Origin: Closterium sp. NIES-65
Taxonomy: Eukaryota > Streptophyta > Zygnematophyceae > Desmidiales > Closteriaceae
DNA: 64,000 nucleotides
NCBI GenBank assembly: GCA_948144175.1
Contig: CANXME010001258.1
Span: forward strand, 1,411,001-1,475,000
Direction: 5' to 3'
This document shows, one piece after another, positions 1 to 10,600 of this stretch. The first letter of the stretch is position 1. Each line of letters opens with the position of its first letter. The notes beneath the pieces are model-generated. The model saw nothing but the letters and a program-made list of their open reading frames with translations. It made no database searches and had not been told where the DNA came from. A program made the translations under genes and the position numbers.

Positions 1-1
1 C

Positions 2-1438
2 AGTGGGATGTGGATCTTCAGGGTGAAGCGGCCGCCGGGCTCTCCACCTGTCTTCAAGGCGCAGTACGTGGCTCGTGGCTTCAGTCAGCGGCAGGGAGTT
101 GACTACTTTCAGACCTTCTCTCCCACCCCGAAGATGACCACTCTTCGGGTGCTGCGGCATATAGCCGCTCAGCGCGACTACGAGCTCCACTCTCTTGACT
201 TCAGTACTGCTTTCTTGCAGGGTAGCCTGCACGAGGAGATCTGGCTGCGCCGTCCACCTGGCTTCACTGGGACTTTCCCTCCTGGCACCCAGTGGAGCCT
301 CCGACGGCCAGTCTACGGTCTCCGCCAGGCACCACGTGAGTGGCACGACACACTGAGGACTACGCTTGCGGCTCTTGGGTTTGCTCCCTCTACTGCTGAC
401 CCGTCGTTGTTTCTGCGCACCGACACTTCTCTACCGCCGTTCTACATCCTCGTGTACGTCGACGACTTGGTCTTTGCCACAGCGGACACTGCTGGACTCG
501 CCTACGTGAAGTCCGAGCTGCAGAAGAGACACACGTGCACATACCTGGGTGAACTGCGCAGCTACCTTGGCTTGCAGATCACTCGGGACAGAGCACGCCG
601 CACCATTACCTTGACTCAGTCACACATGGTGCAGCAGGTCCTTCAGCGCTTCGGCTTCACGTACTCCTCGCCTCAGGCCACTCCTCTGTCTACTCGCCAC
701 TCGCTCTCAGCTCTGCCTTCGGATGAGTCCGTAGAGTCGAGTGGCCCGTACCCAGAGCTTGTTGGCTGCCTCATGTACCTGATGACCTGCACACGACCTG
801 ACCTTGCATACCCTCTTAGCATTCTCGCACGCTATGTTGCTCCTGGGAGACACCGACCAGAGCACATGGCTGCAGCGAAGAGGGTGTTGCGCTACTTGTG
901 CAGTACGTCGGGCATGGGGCTAGTGCTTGGAGGGCGGAGTCCAGTGGTCCTCACTGGGCACGCGGACGCTTCTTGGGCTGACGACCAGGCTACTCAGCGG
1001 TCGTCGCAGGGTTACACCTTCAGTCTTGGTTCCGGCTCTGTTTCGTGGCGGGCTACTCGCTCGTCTTCTGTTCTCGGCTCCAGTTGTGAGGCTGAGATCT
1101 ACGCCGGGGCCATTGCTGCTCAGGAGCTTCGCTGGCTCACCTACCTGCTCACTGACCTTGGAGAGCCGCCTCGTTCTCCTCCAGTACTGTACGTAGACAA
1201 CAAGGCCATGCTGGCCTTGTGTCGAGAGCAGCGCCTGGAGCACAGAACGAAGCACATTGCTCTCCGCTACTTTCTTGCTCGTGAGCTGCAGCAGCGTGGT
1301 CAGTTGCGACTTGCGTACGTGGCCTCTGAGGCCAACACTGCTGATGTTTTCACCAAGGCACTTCCGCCTTGTGATCATCAGCGTTTCTGCACTCAGCTGG
1401 GACTTGTCCCAGTCTTGCCTCACTTGCTCACCTCTTGA
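2..1438 (+). CDS. Copia element A: reverse transcriptase-RNase H end of the polyprotein (partial, cut by window edge)
   Basis: This is the 3' end of a Ty1/Copia pol frame. It is open from the window edge to a TGA at 1436-1438. It begins in the RVT_2 reverse transcriptase (GMWIFRVKRPPGSPPVFKA). The polymerase motif YVDDLVFAT lies near residue 150, and RNase H motifs follow: TGHADASWADD, then CEAEIYAGAIAAQELRW, then a C-terminal ANTADVFTKALP. No stop or frameshift is visible in the part present. The frame is followed by a short non-coding tail and an LTR, as in the other copies here. The upstream gag, protease and integrase lie outside the window. The family assignment is firm; whether the whole element is intact cannot be judged. 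Confidence 0.9.
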   Translation, partial: SGMWIFRVKRPPGSPPVFKAQYVARGFSQRQGVDYFQTFSPTPKMTTLRVLRHIAAQRDYELHSLDFSTAFLQGSLHEEIWLRRPPGFTGTFPPGTQWSLRRPVYGLRQAPREWHDTLRTTLAALGFAPSTADPSLFLRTDTSLPPFYILVYVDDLVFATADTAGLAYVKSELQKRHTCTYLGELRSYLGLQITRDRARRTITLTQSHMVQQVLQRFGFTYSSPQATPLSTRHSLSALPSDESVESSGPYPELVGCLMYLMTCTRPDLAYPLSILARYVAPGRHRPEHMAAAKRVLRYLCSTSGMGLVLGGRSPVVLTGHADASWADDQATQRSSQGYTFSLGSGSVSWRATRSSSVLGSSCEAEIYAGAIAAQELRWLTYLLTDLGEPPRSPPVLYVDNKAMLALCREQRLEHRTKHIALRYFLARELQQRGQLRLAYVASEANTADVFTKALPPCDHQRFCTQLGLVPVLPHLLTS

Positions 1439-1550
1439 TCTTACTTGTACTCTTGCATATATATATTCCTGCTCTTGCTTGTTTAGACTTATATATATGT
1501 CTCATCCTGCATGTGAACTGGTCTTGTGGCCTTGACCTTGTGCTCAGACT

Positions 1551-1581
1551 GTGTGGTGACGTTGTGATCCACCCTGAGCTT
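1551..1581 (+). promoter_or_regulatory. Conserved 31-nt block between pol stop and 3' LTR (element A copy)
   Basis: The block starts GTGTGGTGACGTTGTGATCC and ends with CACCCTGAGCTT (the two quotations overlap). The same block occurs in elements B, C, E and J at the equivalent place, although J belongs to a diverged subfamily. Its function is unknown; a cis-acting RNA or DNA signal is an inference from conservation alone. Confidence 0.6.
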
Positions 1582-1648
1582 GCTTTGCTTTGCTTTGCTT
1601 GACTGGTCTTGTGACCCCTTGTTCTCCCCCACTTTGCCTATGGGGGTG

Positions 1649-1779
1649 TGTCAGAACATTATAGCTTATGCTTTTGTGTAGGCTATAGTGGGGTATCCCA
1701 TAGGGGGTACAACCCAATTAGGGTAAGTACTTGTACCCACTCATTTCATAGTTCATTCATTCACGTTCACTTCTTCACA
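1649..1779 (+). repeat. 3' LTR of Copia element A
   Basis: A 131-bp LTR beginning TGTCAGAAC and ending CTTCACA, preceded by a purine-rich tract (TATGGGGGTG). It matches the LTRs of elements B, C, E and F in layout and in several sub-blocks. It abuts a broken minus-strand gag at 1780, so element A inserted into element F. Confidence 0.8.
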
Positions 1780-2020
1780 CATTTATCGGCAGAGAGTTGC
1801 GAATAGCGAAGCGAGTATGGGCGTCACGAGTCTGCCACTGTGAGCGGGCAGTGCTGTCAGCAGTAGCAGCAGGAGCAGTAGCGTGGCCTAAGGCATGATC
1901 GTACAGCGAGATGTCTTCCTTGGCAGTGAGCTGTAGGAAGAGGTGTAGGTCATCAAGCCAGGTGTCGAACTTCACTGGGCGGCCCTCAGTATCGAAGGCT
2001 AGGACAGGAGGGCTAGCCAT
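1780..2020 (-). pseudogene. Copia element F: N-terminal gag fragment
   Basis: The minus-strand frame starts MASPPVLAFDTEGRPVKF and continues about 80 residues into the Copia gag region (WLDDLHLFLQ). It then stops where the LTR of element A begins at 1780. The start is supported by the matching MA(S/T)P starts in elements C and J. The rest of element F must lie to the left of element A, outside the window. The encoded protein is the retrotransposon capsid precursor. Confidence 0.8.
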
Positions 2021-2782
2021 GGTAGCAGCAGTAGGAAAAGCAGTAGGAGCAGTAGGGTAGGTAGGGCGGCGCGGCTCGGTACAGGTAGGGCGGCGCGGCT
2101 CGGTATAGGTAGGGCGGCGCGGCTCGGGTCGGGCGGCGCGGCTCGGTTCGGGCGGCTTGGGTCGGGCGGCGCGGCTCGGTTCGGGCGGCTCGGTTCGGGC
2201 GGCTCGGGTCGGTTAGGGCTGGCGGCTCGGGTCGGGCGGCTCGGTTCCGTTAGGGCTGGGCGGCTCGGTTCGGGCTGCTCGGTCTGGGTGGGGCCGTTCG
2301 GGGCCGCTAAGGGCGAGCGCGGGGAGCGGGTGGGGCCGTGAGGGACGAGCGCGGGGCCGACGTGGGTGCTAAGGGCGAGCGCGGGGCCGACGTGGGTGCT
2401 AAGGGCTGGCGCAGGGCCTATCGGGGCTGTGAGGGACGAGCGCGGGGCCGATCGGGGCCGTAAAGGACGAGCGCGGGGCCGACGTGGGCCTCTAAGGGCG
2501 AGCGCGGGGCCTATCGGGGCCGTGAGGGACGAGCGCGGGGCCGATCGGGGCCGGTAAGGACGAGCGCGGGGCCGACGAGGGCCTCTAGGGGTAAGCGCGG
2601 GGCCGATTCGGGGCCTCTAAAAGCAAGCGCGGGGCCGACCGAGGCCTCTAGGTGCGAGAGCTCGGGGCCGACGGGGCCTCTAGGGGCGTGAAAGCCGAGG
2701 CGCCCTAGGGCGCAGGTAGGTAGGTAGGTAGTGGTGGGCCCTAAAAAAAAAATCGGTCCTAGGAAGGACCTGCTCTATACCA
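2021..2782 (-). repeat. 5' leader of element F: GC-rich tandem repeats
   Basis: The stretch between gag and the 5' LTR of F consists of short GC-rich repeats: variants of GGGCGGCTCGGTTC at about 2060-2280 and of GAGCGCGGGGCCGAC at about 2330-2680. Next to the LTR lies the primer-binding site, TGGTATAGAGCAGG on the minus strand (2769-2782). No gene is seen. Confidence 0.7.
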
Positions 2783-2908
2783 TGTTGAACAAGAATGAAT
2801 GAACTAAGAGTGAAATGAGTACAAGTATCAAAACCTAGGAATGTGTACCCCCTATAGGCTAACCCACTGTAGCCTAAACAACTACAACAACATATTTAAT
2901 GTTTGACA
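2783..2908 (-). repeat. 5' LTR of Copia element F
   Basis: About 126 bp, reading TGTCAAACATTAAAT to GTTCAACA on the minus strand. It has the same termini as the other Copia LTRs and is followed on the minus strand by the initiator-tRNA-like primer-binding site. It abuts gypsy element D at 2909. Confidence 0.8.
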
Positions 2909-4102
2909 CACGCACCAACAAATGCATCTGCACAATCGGACGAGCCGATCGTCATTTTGTCCGGCACACCAACACAAAATGGCAGCGTGGGACAGCGCTC
3001 AGGTGCAGCCAGTGATGGCACCGCCCAGCCGATGCCTGGCATGGGAGGGAACAGGGTCGCACCAAGCCCGCGGGAGCCTCGCGAAGCCCGTCGGCACGTA
3101 GAGTTCGCGGCGACAAGTGGCAAACAGGCCATTATGGCACCAATGCCACTTAAGCCGCAACGCCCACCCTGCTTCGACCCGAGTCAGCGTGGAGGCCCGA
3201 CGGTTCAGTCGTGGGTCTTCACGATGAACGTCTTCTTCGACGCGAATTACGTCGAGTCGGACGCAGCGAAGATTCGGTACCGTATGTCGTTTCGCTGCTG
3301 AGGGGCCCCGCCATGGACTGGTGGCGAGTCATCGTGACGTCGCCAGGTGCCTACGAGCCACCTTCGCAAGAGGAAGGGCCCACGGGTCCAACTGTCACCT
3401 GGAGTTCATTCTGCGAAACCGCCTAATACAGCACATGGGATGCGTGGTGCGCAGGGCTGCGGGCGCGCTTCGAGCCGATCGCGGCTTCTATTTCGGTGCG
3501 TCAGAGATTGTGCACTTGGCGGCAACTCGGGTCGGTTTAAGACTACACGAGTGGTTTTCTCGCATTATGCGAGCAAGTCGGCTACATGCACGAAGCAGAG
3601 CGGGTGGACCGTTACGTCGGAGGGCAGAAGCCGGACATCTCGCACCAGATTATGCTATGCGGGCTATCGAACTTCGACGAGATTCTCTCACTCGCCGAGA
3701 AAATCGACATTTTACGCCGTCCGAGACCGGGGTCCTACTACGGACATCGTCATCGGAGACCGATCGAGCACACCACTGTACACGCCGTTGCGACGAATGC
3801 AGCTGCCGCGCCGTTTAAGGGGCGCTGCTTTGCTTGCAATAGGCCGGGCCATCGCAAGAGTGAATGCCCAGAGAAGCTAAGGCGCCCCGGAGCAGAGTAG
3901 GGGAAGGAGTCTCCAAGGCAGGGAAACGCAAGCACTCAGTAGGAATCGGGCCAACTACTGACGAGACTGCCTGCTCTCCCAACCCCACCGACCCTCACCG
4001 AGTCACAGTACCGATTCATGCTATCGATCGGACTCGGACGAATAAGGAGGGTACAACGACGGATTGCCCAGTACTGATCCACGGGAAAATACAGGGAGCA
4101 GC
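2909..4102 (+). pseudogene. Gypsy/chromovirus element D: broken gag with zinc knuckle
   Basis: Frames 2903-3301, about 3211-3426 and 3586-3900 together read as a Ty3/Gypsy gag. There is a PVQSWVFTMNVFFDANY-type capsid segment, then RYVGGQKPDISHQIML, then a CCHC zinc knuckle CFACNRPGHRKSEC with standard C-X2-C-X4-H-X4-C spacing. At least two frameshifts and several stops break it. Its 5' end is cut by element F and its 3' end by element C. The reading resumes at 16947 with the aspartic protease. The element is old and inactive. Confidence 0.8.
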
Positions 4103-4174
4103 TGTCAAACTTATATGCTATGGTCTATCTAGGCTGTAGTGGGGTAGACACTATAGGGTACAACATTACTAGGT
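4103..4174 (+). repeat. Left part of the 5' LTR of Copia element C
   Basis: The LTR begins TGTCAAACTTATATGC at 4103. It is interrupted at 4174 by element B and resumes at 10601. The rejoined LTR matches the 3' LTR at 16822-16946. The left flank (GGAGCAGC) and right flank (GGAGCAGT) share GGAGCAG, consistent with insertion into gypsy D. Confidence 0.8.
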
Positions 4175-4299
4175 TGTTAAGAAATGAGGAATGAATGAAC
4201 TAGCACAAGGTTGGGTACAAGTAGGAAACCCTAGGAAATTGTACCCCATAGTGTCTACCCCACTATAGCCTAGACAAGCTATATGATATGAGTTTGACA
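4175..4299 (-). repeat. 3' LTR of element B
   Basis: 125 bp, TGTCAAACTCATATC to CTTAACA on the minus strand, with the duplicated TAGGT immediately outside at 4170-4174. Confidence 0.85.
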
Positions 4300-4362
4300 C
4301 ACCCCCATAGGCAAAGTGGGGGAGAACAAGAGTTCACAAAACCATTCAAGCAAAGCAAAGCA

Positions 4363-4393
4363 AGCTCAGGGTGGATCACAACGTCACCACACA
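4363..4393 (-). promoter_or_regulatory. Conserved 31-nt block, element B copy
   Basis: Minus-strand copy of the block described at 1551-1581 (GTGTGGTGACGTTGTGATCC in its core), in the non-coding tail between the pol stop at 4497 and the LTR. A TATATA lies between it and the stop, at about 4441-4447. Confidence 0.55.
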
Positions 4394-4496
4394 ATCCGAG
4401 CACAAGAGCAAGGCCACAAGGCCAGTTCACATGCAAGATCATATATAAAGGAAAACAGGCAAGTGCAGGTATATAAAGATCACAGTACAAGCAAGG

Positions 4497-7469
4497 TCAA
4501 GAAGTGAGCAAGTGAGGCCAAGTAGGCACAAGACCTAGCATCGTACAGAAGCGCTGATGATCACAAGGCGGAAGTGCCTTGGTAAAGATATCAGCAGTGT
4601 TGGCCTCAGAGGCCACGTAAGCAAGGCGCAGCTGACCACGCTGCTGCAGCTCACGAGCAAGGAAGTAGCGAAGAGCAATGTGCTTCGTTCTGTGCTCCAG
4701 TCTGTGCTCCCGACACAAGGCCAGCATGGCCTTGTTGTCTACGTACAGAACTGGAGGAGAACGAGGCGGCTCTCCTAGGTCAGTCAGCAGGTAGGTGAGC
4801 CAGCGTAGCTCCTGTGCAGCCATGGCCCCCGCGTAGATCTCAGCCTCACAGGTGGAGCCGAGAACAGAAGACAAGCAGGTAGACCGCCACAAAACAGAGC
4901 CGGAGCCAAGGCTGAAGGTGTAACCCTGTGACGACCACCGCGTAGCCTGGTTGTCAGCCCAAGAAGCGTCCGCGTGCCCAGTGAGGACCACTCGACGTCG
5001 CCCTCCAAGCACTAGCCCCATGCCCGACGTACTACACAAGTAGCGCAACACCCTCTTCGCTGCAGCCATGTGCTCTTGTCGGTGTCTCCCAGGAGCAACA
5101 TAGCGTGCCAAGATGCTAAGAGGGTATGCAAGGTCAGGTTGTGTGCAGGTCATCAGGTACATGAGGCAGCCAACAAGCTCTGGGTACGGGCCACTCGGCT
5201 CTATGGACTCATCCAAAGACAGAGCTGAGAGCGAGTGGCGAGTAGACAGAGGAGTGGCCTGAGGCAAGGAGTACGTGAAGTCGAAGCGCTGAAGGACCTG
5301 CTGCACCATGTGTGACTGAGTCAGGGTAATGGTGCGCTGTGCTCTGTCCCGGGTGATCTGCAAGCCAAGATAGCTGCGCAGTTCACCCACGTCTGTGCAC
5401 GTGTGTCTCTTCTGCAGCTCGGACTTCACGTGGGCGAGTCGAGCAGTGTCAGCTGTGGCAAAGACCAAGTCGTCGACGTACTCGAGGATGTAGAACGGTG
5501 GCAAAGAGGTGTCAGTGCACAGAAACATCGACGGGTCGGCTGTAGAAGGAGCAAACCCAAGAGCCGCAAGCGTAGTCCTCAGTGTGTCGTGCCACTCTCG
5601 GGGTGCCTGGCGGAGACCGTAGACGGGCCGCTGGAGGCTCCACTGGGTACAAGGGGGAAACGACCCAGTGAAGCCAGGTGGGCGGCGCAGCCAGATCTCC
5701 TCGTGCAGGCTGCCCTGCAGGAAAGCTGTGTTGAAGTCAAGAGAGTGAAGCTCGTAGTCGCGCTGAGCGGCTATGTGCAGCAGCACCCGAAGAGTGTTCA
5801 TCTTCAGGGTGGGAGAGAAGGTCTGAAAGTATTCAACTCCGTGCCGCTGACTGAAGCCTCGAGCCACATAACGCGCCTTGAAGACTGGCGGAGAACCCGA
5901 CGGCCGCTTCACCCTGAAAATCCACATGCCATTGACGATGTTCGCCCCAGGTGGGGGAACCTCGTCGATGTAGGTGCCTGTGGACTTCCAGGAAGCCATC
6001 TCTGCGTCCATGGCTGACTGCCACTGTGAGGAGTAGGGACCCTCGATCGCCTCAGCGTACGATCGAGGAGTCGGGATGTCTGGTGCATCCGGGTCTCCCT
6101 CAGGGGCAATCAGCGTGGACACGAGATGAGGCAAAGCAACAGCAAAACACTGGAACTCCTCCTGCCTGTCCTCAAGGACGTCCGTGCTAAGAGCACACTC
6201 ACCCCCGACGGACGGAGGACACACAGACTCAGACTCAGCAAGAAGACTAGTAGCGAAGTCAAGACGACAGTGAGCAGCAAAGTCGACAAGCTCAGCAACT
6301 AGGGCCGACGCTGCAGTGGACTGAAAGGAAGGGTCAGTGACAACAGTCGCCAGGAGACGCGTGACAGTAGGACTGGCAGCACGAAGAGAGTCAGACTCCG
6401 GGTCAGCAAGAACAGGAAGAGAGGACTCTGGAGGAGACGGCAACGGGACACACAGAGGAGCAGTGGAAGGACGCAGTGCCATCTGGTGTGTGCCTGGGAC
6501 CGCAGGAGGACGCGAACGCGGAGCACGACGACTAGTGCGAGCAGCACGAACAGGCGACGCAGGACGAGACGCAGGCTCACGACGTTCAGCAAGACCTCCA
6601 GTAGGACCAGTGTAGGGAGAAGGAGCAGGTAGGGGGGAGGCAGGCTGTAACTGTGACTGCGACTGGACAGGCTGTGGACACTCTAAGGGAGGAGCAAGAC
6701 CAGTAGAGGCCGGGAGACCAAGAACCTGCTCAAGAAGCGGAACCAAGTACGGCCTCGGCCGCGCACCGCCTCCAGAACCAGCAGGGACAACACCAGTACC
6801 CCCAGCGGCAGCACCAGCGCCAGTAGCACCTCCAGCTCCAACAGCGCCAACTCCAGCACCCTCAGACGCACCAGCGTGAGCAGAACCACCAGCGCCAATA
6901 CCCACAGCAGCTCCAGCTCTAGTACCTCCATCAGCTCTAGCAGCACCAACCCTAGCAGGACCGGCAGCTCCAGTACTGCCAGCAGCTCCAGCAGTACGTC
7001 GAGCAGGACCAACTCCAGCAGCCCCAGCAGCACCCCAAGTCCCCGCAGCTCCAGTACCGCCAGTACGAGCACCTCCGGGACCAGCAGCAACAGTAGTACC
7101 TCCAGCTCCAGCAGCACGGCTCCAGCGCCGGGCAAACCACTCGCGTACCTCCTGCGGAGAGAGTAGTTCCCGCCACGACGAAGCACCGCGAGAGGCCACA
7201 CGAGCAGACCCAGCACCCCCAGGCTTCGCACCCCCAGGCTTAGAACCCCCAGAATCAGCACCCCCAGGATCTGCACCCCCAGGCTTAGCACCCCCAGGCG
7301 TAGCACCCACACGCTGAGCACCCCCAGAGTCAGCACCCCCACGCTCAGCACCCTCAGCAGCACCAGAAACACCAGAAACCTCGACAGGCTCGACTGCGTC
7401 TACCTGGGACACACCTGAAGGGGCACGACCCTGAGGGGGGAGGGGGTCTACCGGAGGGGGACCTGGCAC
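4497..7469 (-). CDS. Element B polyprotein segment: low-complexity linker, reverse transcriptase, RNase H
   Basis: An open minus-strand frame of about 990 codons. It starts in a Pro/Gly/Ala-rich linker with GGA(E/D/K)PGG-type repeats, continues through the TPRSYAEAIEGPYSSQW segment into RVT_2 (MWIFRVKRPSGSPPVFKA), and contains YVDDLVFATAD near residue 670. RNase H follows, ending ANTADIFTKALPPCDHQRF. Integrase upstream is in other frames, so the full polyprotein is broken. From the end of RT to the stop codon the protein is identical to element C, including otherwise private residues such as VLWRSTCLSS. Confidence 0.85.
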   Translation of the reverse strand: MPGPPPVDPLPPQGRAPSGVSQVDAVEPVEVSGVSGAAEGAERGGADSGGAQRVGATPGGAKPGGADPGGADSGGSKPGGAKPGGAGSARVASRGASSWRELLSPQEVREWFARRWSRAAGAGGTTVAAGPGGARTGGTGAAGTWGAAGAAGVGPARRTAGAAGSTGAAGPARVGAARADGGTRAGAAVGIGAGGSAHAGASEGAGVGAVGAGGATGAGAAAGGTGVVPAGSGGGARPRPYLVPLLEQVLGLPASTGLAPPLECPQPVQSQSQLQPASPLPAPSPYTGPTGGLAERREPASRPASPVRAARTSRRAPRSRPPAVPGTHQMALRPSTAPLCVPLPSPPESSLPVLADPESDSLRAASPTVTRLLATVVTDPSFQSTAASALVAELVDFAAHCRLDFATSLLAESESVCPPSVGGECALSTDVLEDRQEEFQCFAVALPHLVSTLIAPEGDPDAPDIPTPRSYAEAIEGPYSSQWQSAMDAEMASWKSTGTYIDEVPPPGANIVNGMWIFRVKRPSGSPPVFKARYVARGFSQRHGVEYFQTFSPTLKMNTLRVLLHIAAQRDYELHSLDFNTAFLQGSLHEEIWLRRPPGFTGSFPPCTQWSLQRPVYGLRQAPREWHDTLRTTLAALGFAPSTADPSMFLCTDTSLPPFYILEYVDDLVFATADTARLAHVKSELQKRHTCTDVGELRSYLGLQITRDRAQRTITLTQSHMVQQVLQRFDFTYSLPQATPLSTRHSLSALSLDESIEPSGPYPELVGCLMYLMTCTQPDLAYPLSILARYVAPGRHRQEHMAAAKRVLRYLCSTSGMGLVLGGRRRVVLTGHADASWADNQATRWSSQGYTFSLGSGSVLWRSTCLSSVLGSTCEAEIYAGAMAAQELRWLTYLLTDLGEPPRSPPVLYVDNKAMLALCREHRLEHRTKHIALRYFLARELQQRGQLRLAYVASEANTADIFTKALPPCDHQRFCTMLGLVPTWPHLLTS

Positions 7470-8491
7470 AAGGAAGACCGGTGGCGGGGGGAGGGACGAG
7501 TGCGGTAGGGGAAGAGGCGGTAGTAGGGGACCGACTCGTCAAACGTGACGTCCTGGGAGGACAGAACACGGCAAGAGGTGGGGTGGTAGAACTGCCACCC
7601 TGGCGCGTCAGGGGGGAAGCCAAGGAAGACGCAAGGAGCACCACGAGGGGACAGCTTGTCCGCATACAAGTCGCGGACAAACGCCCGAGATCCCCAGACC
7701 CGAAACGCAGACGCATCGCCAACCTTCCCCGTCCACCGCAAGGTGGGGGAGATCTCTGGCAAGGAGACCCGGGGCTGAAGGTTGAGCTGATGCGCTGCGT
7801 ACGGAACCGCAAACGGCCACAGAAAATGGGGGGCAGCCGCATGGATGATGGACGTACGAGCGACGTCCATGACCATGCCAATGCGGCGCTCGGCAATCCC
7901 ATTTTACTGTGGAGAGACCGGAAGCTTGAAGGTCTGGCGGATGCCCTGTGCACGACAGAAGGCTCCCAGACGGGCAGAGGAAAATTCCCCGCCTCTGTCA
8001 GAGTGCAGACGCAGAACAGGAAAGTCCGAGCCGAAACTCTCTCTGAGCTGGAGACGAGCTGCGCGGATCCAGTCGATCAACACCTCAGTGACTTCACCCT
8101 TGCTGCGCAAGGGGAACACCGTGGTGTAACGCGAGTAGTCGTCAACCACCAACAGGAAGTAACGCTCGTGACCCTGGCCACGGACGCGGGCGGGGCCCCA
8201 CACGTCCATGTGAAGAGTCTGCAGCAGAGCCTCTATCGGAGGAAACTCGGAGGAGTGAGGGGCGGCGCGCTGTCGCCCCTCGACGCAGGGGACGCAGGTA
8301 GGGGCAGGCCCCGGAGGTAGGGGAGGGAGAGACCGGGGGAGACCAGAGATAAGGACACGGGAGGCCATGCCTCGGAGACGAGGCAGGGAGGGGTGACCAA
8401 GGCGGTGGTGCCAAAGGAGAGTCTGGTGGGACAGGAGACGACACGAGCAGGGAGCAGACTCAGGACCAGACCTGGACGCTGCAGCAAACAC
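7448..8491 (-). pseudogene. Element B integrase region, broken
   Basis: Two minus-strand frames (8491-7904 and 7876-7448) cover a GAG-pre-integrase HHCC segment (LLWHHRLGHPSLPRL, then CVPCVEGRQ) and the catalytic core: LHMDVWGP, LHSDRGGEF and the QNGI segment. A TAA replaces a Gln codon where the family reads SPQQNG, and a frameshift follows near 7460. The third catalytic residue lies just past this stop. Confidence 0.8.
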
Positions 8492-8691
8492 CTAACTCGA
8501 CGCAGCTACCTGACCAGACTCAGCAACCGGAGGAGACTCAGTAGTCAGTGTGTACAGGCTCGACCCCGGCCGACGGGTAAACGTGGCCAAGTGTCGGCCC
8601 GTCCGCGTACACGTACAGTGGGTCACCCGCTGACTCGCAGGAGTGAACTGGTCAACCCCCCGATCCTGTAGATCAGCACCACTCACCAAGT

Positions 8692-9630
8692 TCATAGAGA
8701 ACGAGGGGAGGTAGAGACCTGACAGGGTGCCAGAGGGGGCTGCCGGACAGGGTAAGACAACGCAAGGACAGGACCCCCAGAGGGGTCCGCCAGGGACACC
8801 GCAACCGGCCGACTGAGCGGCGTAAGCGTGGTGCGGTCTCGAAAGAAGGAGCGGGAAGCACCCGAGTCAAGAGTGAAGGTGTGTAAGGCCTGAGCTGACG
8901 TGGTACCTGAGAGAGCAGACTCACCAGCACCTGGGGCAGCAGACGCACTAGCACCTAGAGCAGCAGCCTCCCTAGCACCTAGAGCAGCAGCCTCAATGCC
9001 CGGGTCAGGCGGAACACACAGGTAATAGTCACCCTCATCACTAGTAGGCAATGCATACATGGCAGTGAGGATAGCATCATAGTCAAGAGTATAGATATCT
9101 ACCCGCAGCCAAAGCCGCTCCTCCCAGTCGGGGAGCTCAGCCGCGTCGCCAAACTCCGTACGCCAGGCGTCGCTCAGACGGGCGAAGCAGCGGGACTCTG
9201 CGTGACCAAGCGTCCCGCAAGGCTGACCAGTTCGAGCACCAGTGCGAATGTTGTACGGACAGCGAGCAGTACCCCGTGACCCGTCACGCTGAGCGTACCA
9301 CTCACGAAGCTGCTGGGGCGAAAGGACCGCGCGCGGACGATGCTGAAGCTGCACCTGGCCACTACAAGCAGCTGCCGAACTACTTACTCCAGGACGACTC
9401 CCACTACGGCCACCCCGACAACCCCAAGTAGCGTACCACTCACGAAGCTGTTGGGGGGTGAGGGACTCACGCGGGCGACGCTGCAGCTGCACCTGACCAT
9501 TACAAGCAGCTGTGGAACTACTCAGTCCAGGACGACTCCCACTACGGCCACCCCGACAACCCCAACTAGCGTACCACTCACGAAGCTGTTGGGGGGTGAG
9601 GGACTCACGCGGGCGACGCTGGAGCTGCAT
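8692..9630 (-). pseudogene. Element B: repeated TPQQLREWYA module, atypical zinc finger, aspartic protease
   Basis: The frame opens with two and a half copies of a roughly 47-residue unit (RRPRESLTPQQLREWYA, then GGRSGSRPG). A cysteine-histidine cluster C-X13-C-X4-H-X4-C follows, beginning CPYNIRTGARTGQPCG. Next come the acidic ALPTSDEGDYYLCVPPDPG stretch and the protease active site FTLDSGASRSFFRD. The N-terminal gag domain found in elements C, F and J is missing. Reading continues in other frames to integrase. Confidence 0.75.
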
Positions 9631-9794
9631 CTGGCCACGCCAAGAGCATCAGTAGCAGTAGAAAGAGCAGTAGCAGCAAGAGTAGCAGTAACAGTAGTAC
9701 GAGCAGGGCAGTGCTCACCAGTGGCGAGAAGGGCAGGCGTACGACGGCGGCAACGGCGAGGCCGCTACCACTGTAGGGCGAGAGCTCCGCGGGG

Positions 9795-10470
9795 GCTGCA
9801 GGGGTGGCTGCTCCAGGGGCGGCAGTTGTAGGGGCGGCTGCTTCAGGGGCGGCTGCTGCAGGGGTGGCTGCTCCAGGGGTGGCTGCTGCAGGGGCGGCTG
9901 CTGCAGTGGCGGCTGCTGGGCGACTCGGCTGCTGGGCGGCTCGGCGGCTCGGCTGCTGGGCGGCTCGGCGGCTCGCCTGCTCGCTAGGGGCGGCGACGGG
10001 GCCGGGTAGGGGCAGCGATGGGGCCGGTAGGGGCGACGACTGGGCCGCGTAGGGAGGGGAGCGGCGACGGAGCCGCTAGGGGCGGTGATGGGGCCGCGTA
10101 GGGGCAGCGACGAGGCCGCGTAGGGGCGTCGACGGGGCCGCGTAGGGAGGGAGGGAGGCGACGGGGCCGCTAGTTGCGGCGACGGGGCCGCGTAGGGGCG
10201 GCAACGGGGCCGCTAGGGGCTGCGACGGGGGCGCGTAGGAGCGGCGACGGGGCCGCGTAGGGAGGGGAGCGGCGACGGGGCCACTAGGGGCGGCGACGGG
10301 GCCGCTAAGGATGGCAGGAGGGGCCATGAGAGGGGCCTCTAAGAAAGCTTGACAGAAGGGCGGCCCACAAGGCGCGCCTCGGGCAGGAGTGACTGGCGCT
10401 CCGGTCAGAAAAAAATGTTTCAGTGGTGGGCCCAAGGAAGCGTTCCCACTAGGGAACCGTCTCTATACCA
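9795..10470 (-). repeat. Element B leader: 15-bp GCT-rich repeats and GC-rich leader with primer site
   Basis: At about 9795-9915 there are roughly eight copies of a 15-bp unit of the GGGGCGGCTGCTGCA type. From about 9920 to 10320 there are GC-rich repeats that read as Gly-Pro-Val-Ala-Ala-Pro on the minus strand (frame 10435-10076). The primer-binding site, minus strand TGGTATAGAGACGG, abuts the LTR. Confidence 0.7.
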
Positions 10471-10595
10471 TGTTAAGAAATGAGGAATGAATGAACTAGC
10501 ACAAGGTTGGGTACAAGTAGGAAACCCTAGGAAACTGTACCCCATAGTGTCTACCCCACTATAGCCTAGACAAGCTATATGATATGAGTTTGACA
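10471..10595 (-). repeat. 5' LTR of element B
   Basis: 125 bp. It differs from the 3' LTR at one position by eye (AAACTG versus AAATTG). The duplicated TAGGT follows at 10596-10600. Confidence 0.85.
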
Positions 10596-10600
10596 TAGGT

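Larger units (their letters stand above)
4170..10600 (-). mobile_element. Copia element B, complete but disabled, nested in the 5' LTR of element C
   Basis: Its LTRs are 4175-4299 (3') and 10471-10595 (5'). Read by eye they differ at about one position of 125, so insertion is recent. The direct repeat TAGGT flanks both ends (4170-4174 and 10596-10600) and is the target-site duplication. On the minus strand the order is 5' LTR, primer site, repeat leader, a zinc-finger/protease segment, integrase, and RT-RNase H. The usual first part of gag (starting MA(S/T)P) is absent, and a stop and frameshifts interrupt integrase. It is therefore probably non-autonomous or dead. Confidence 0.85.
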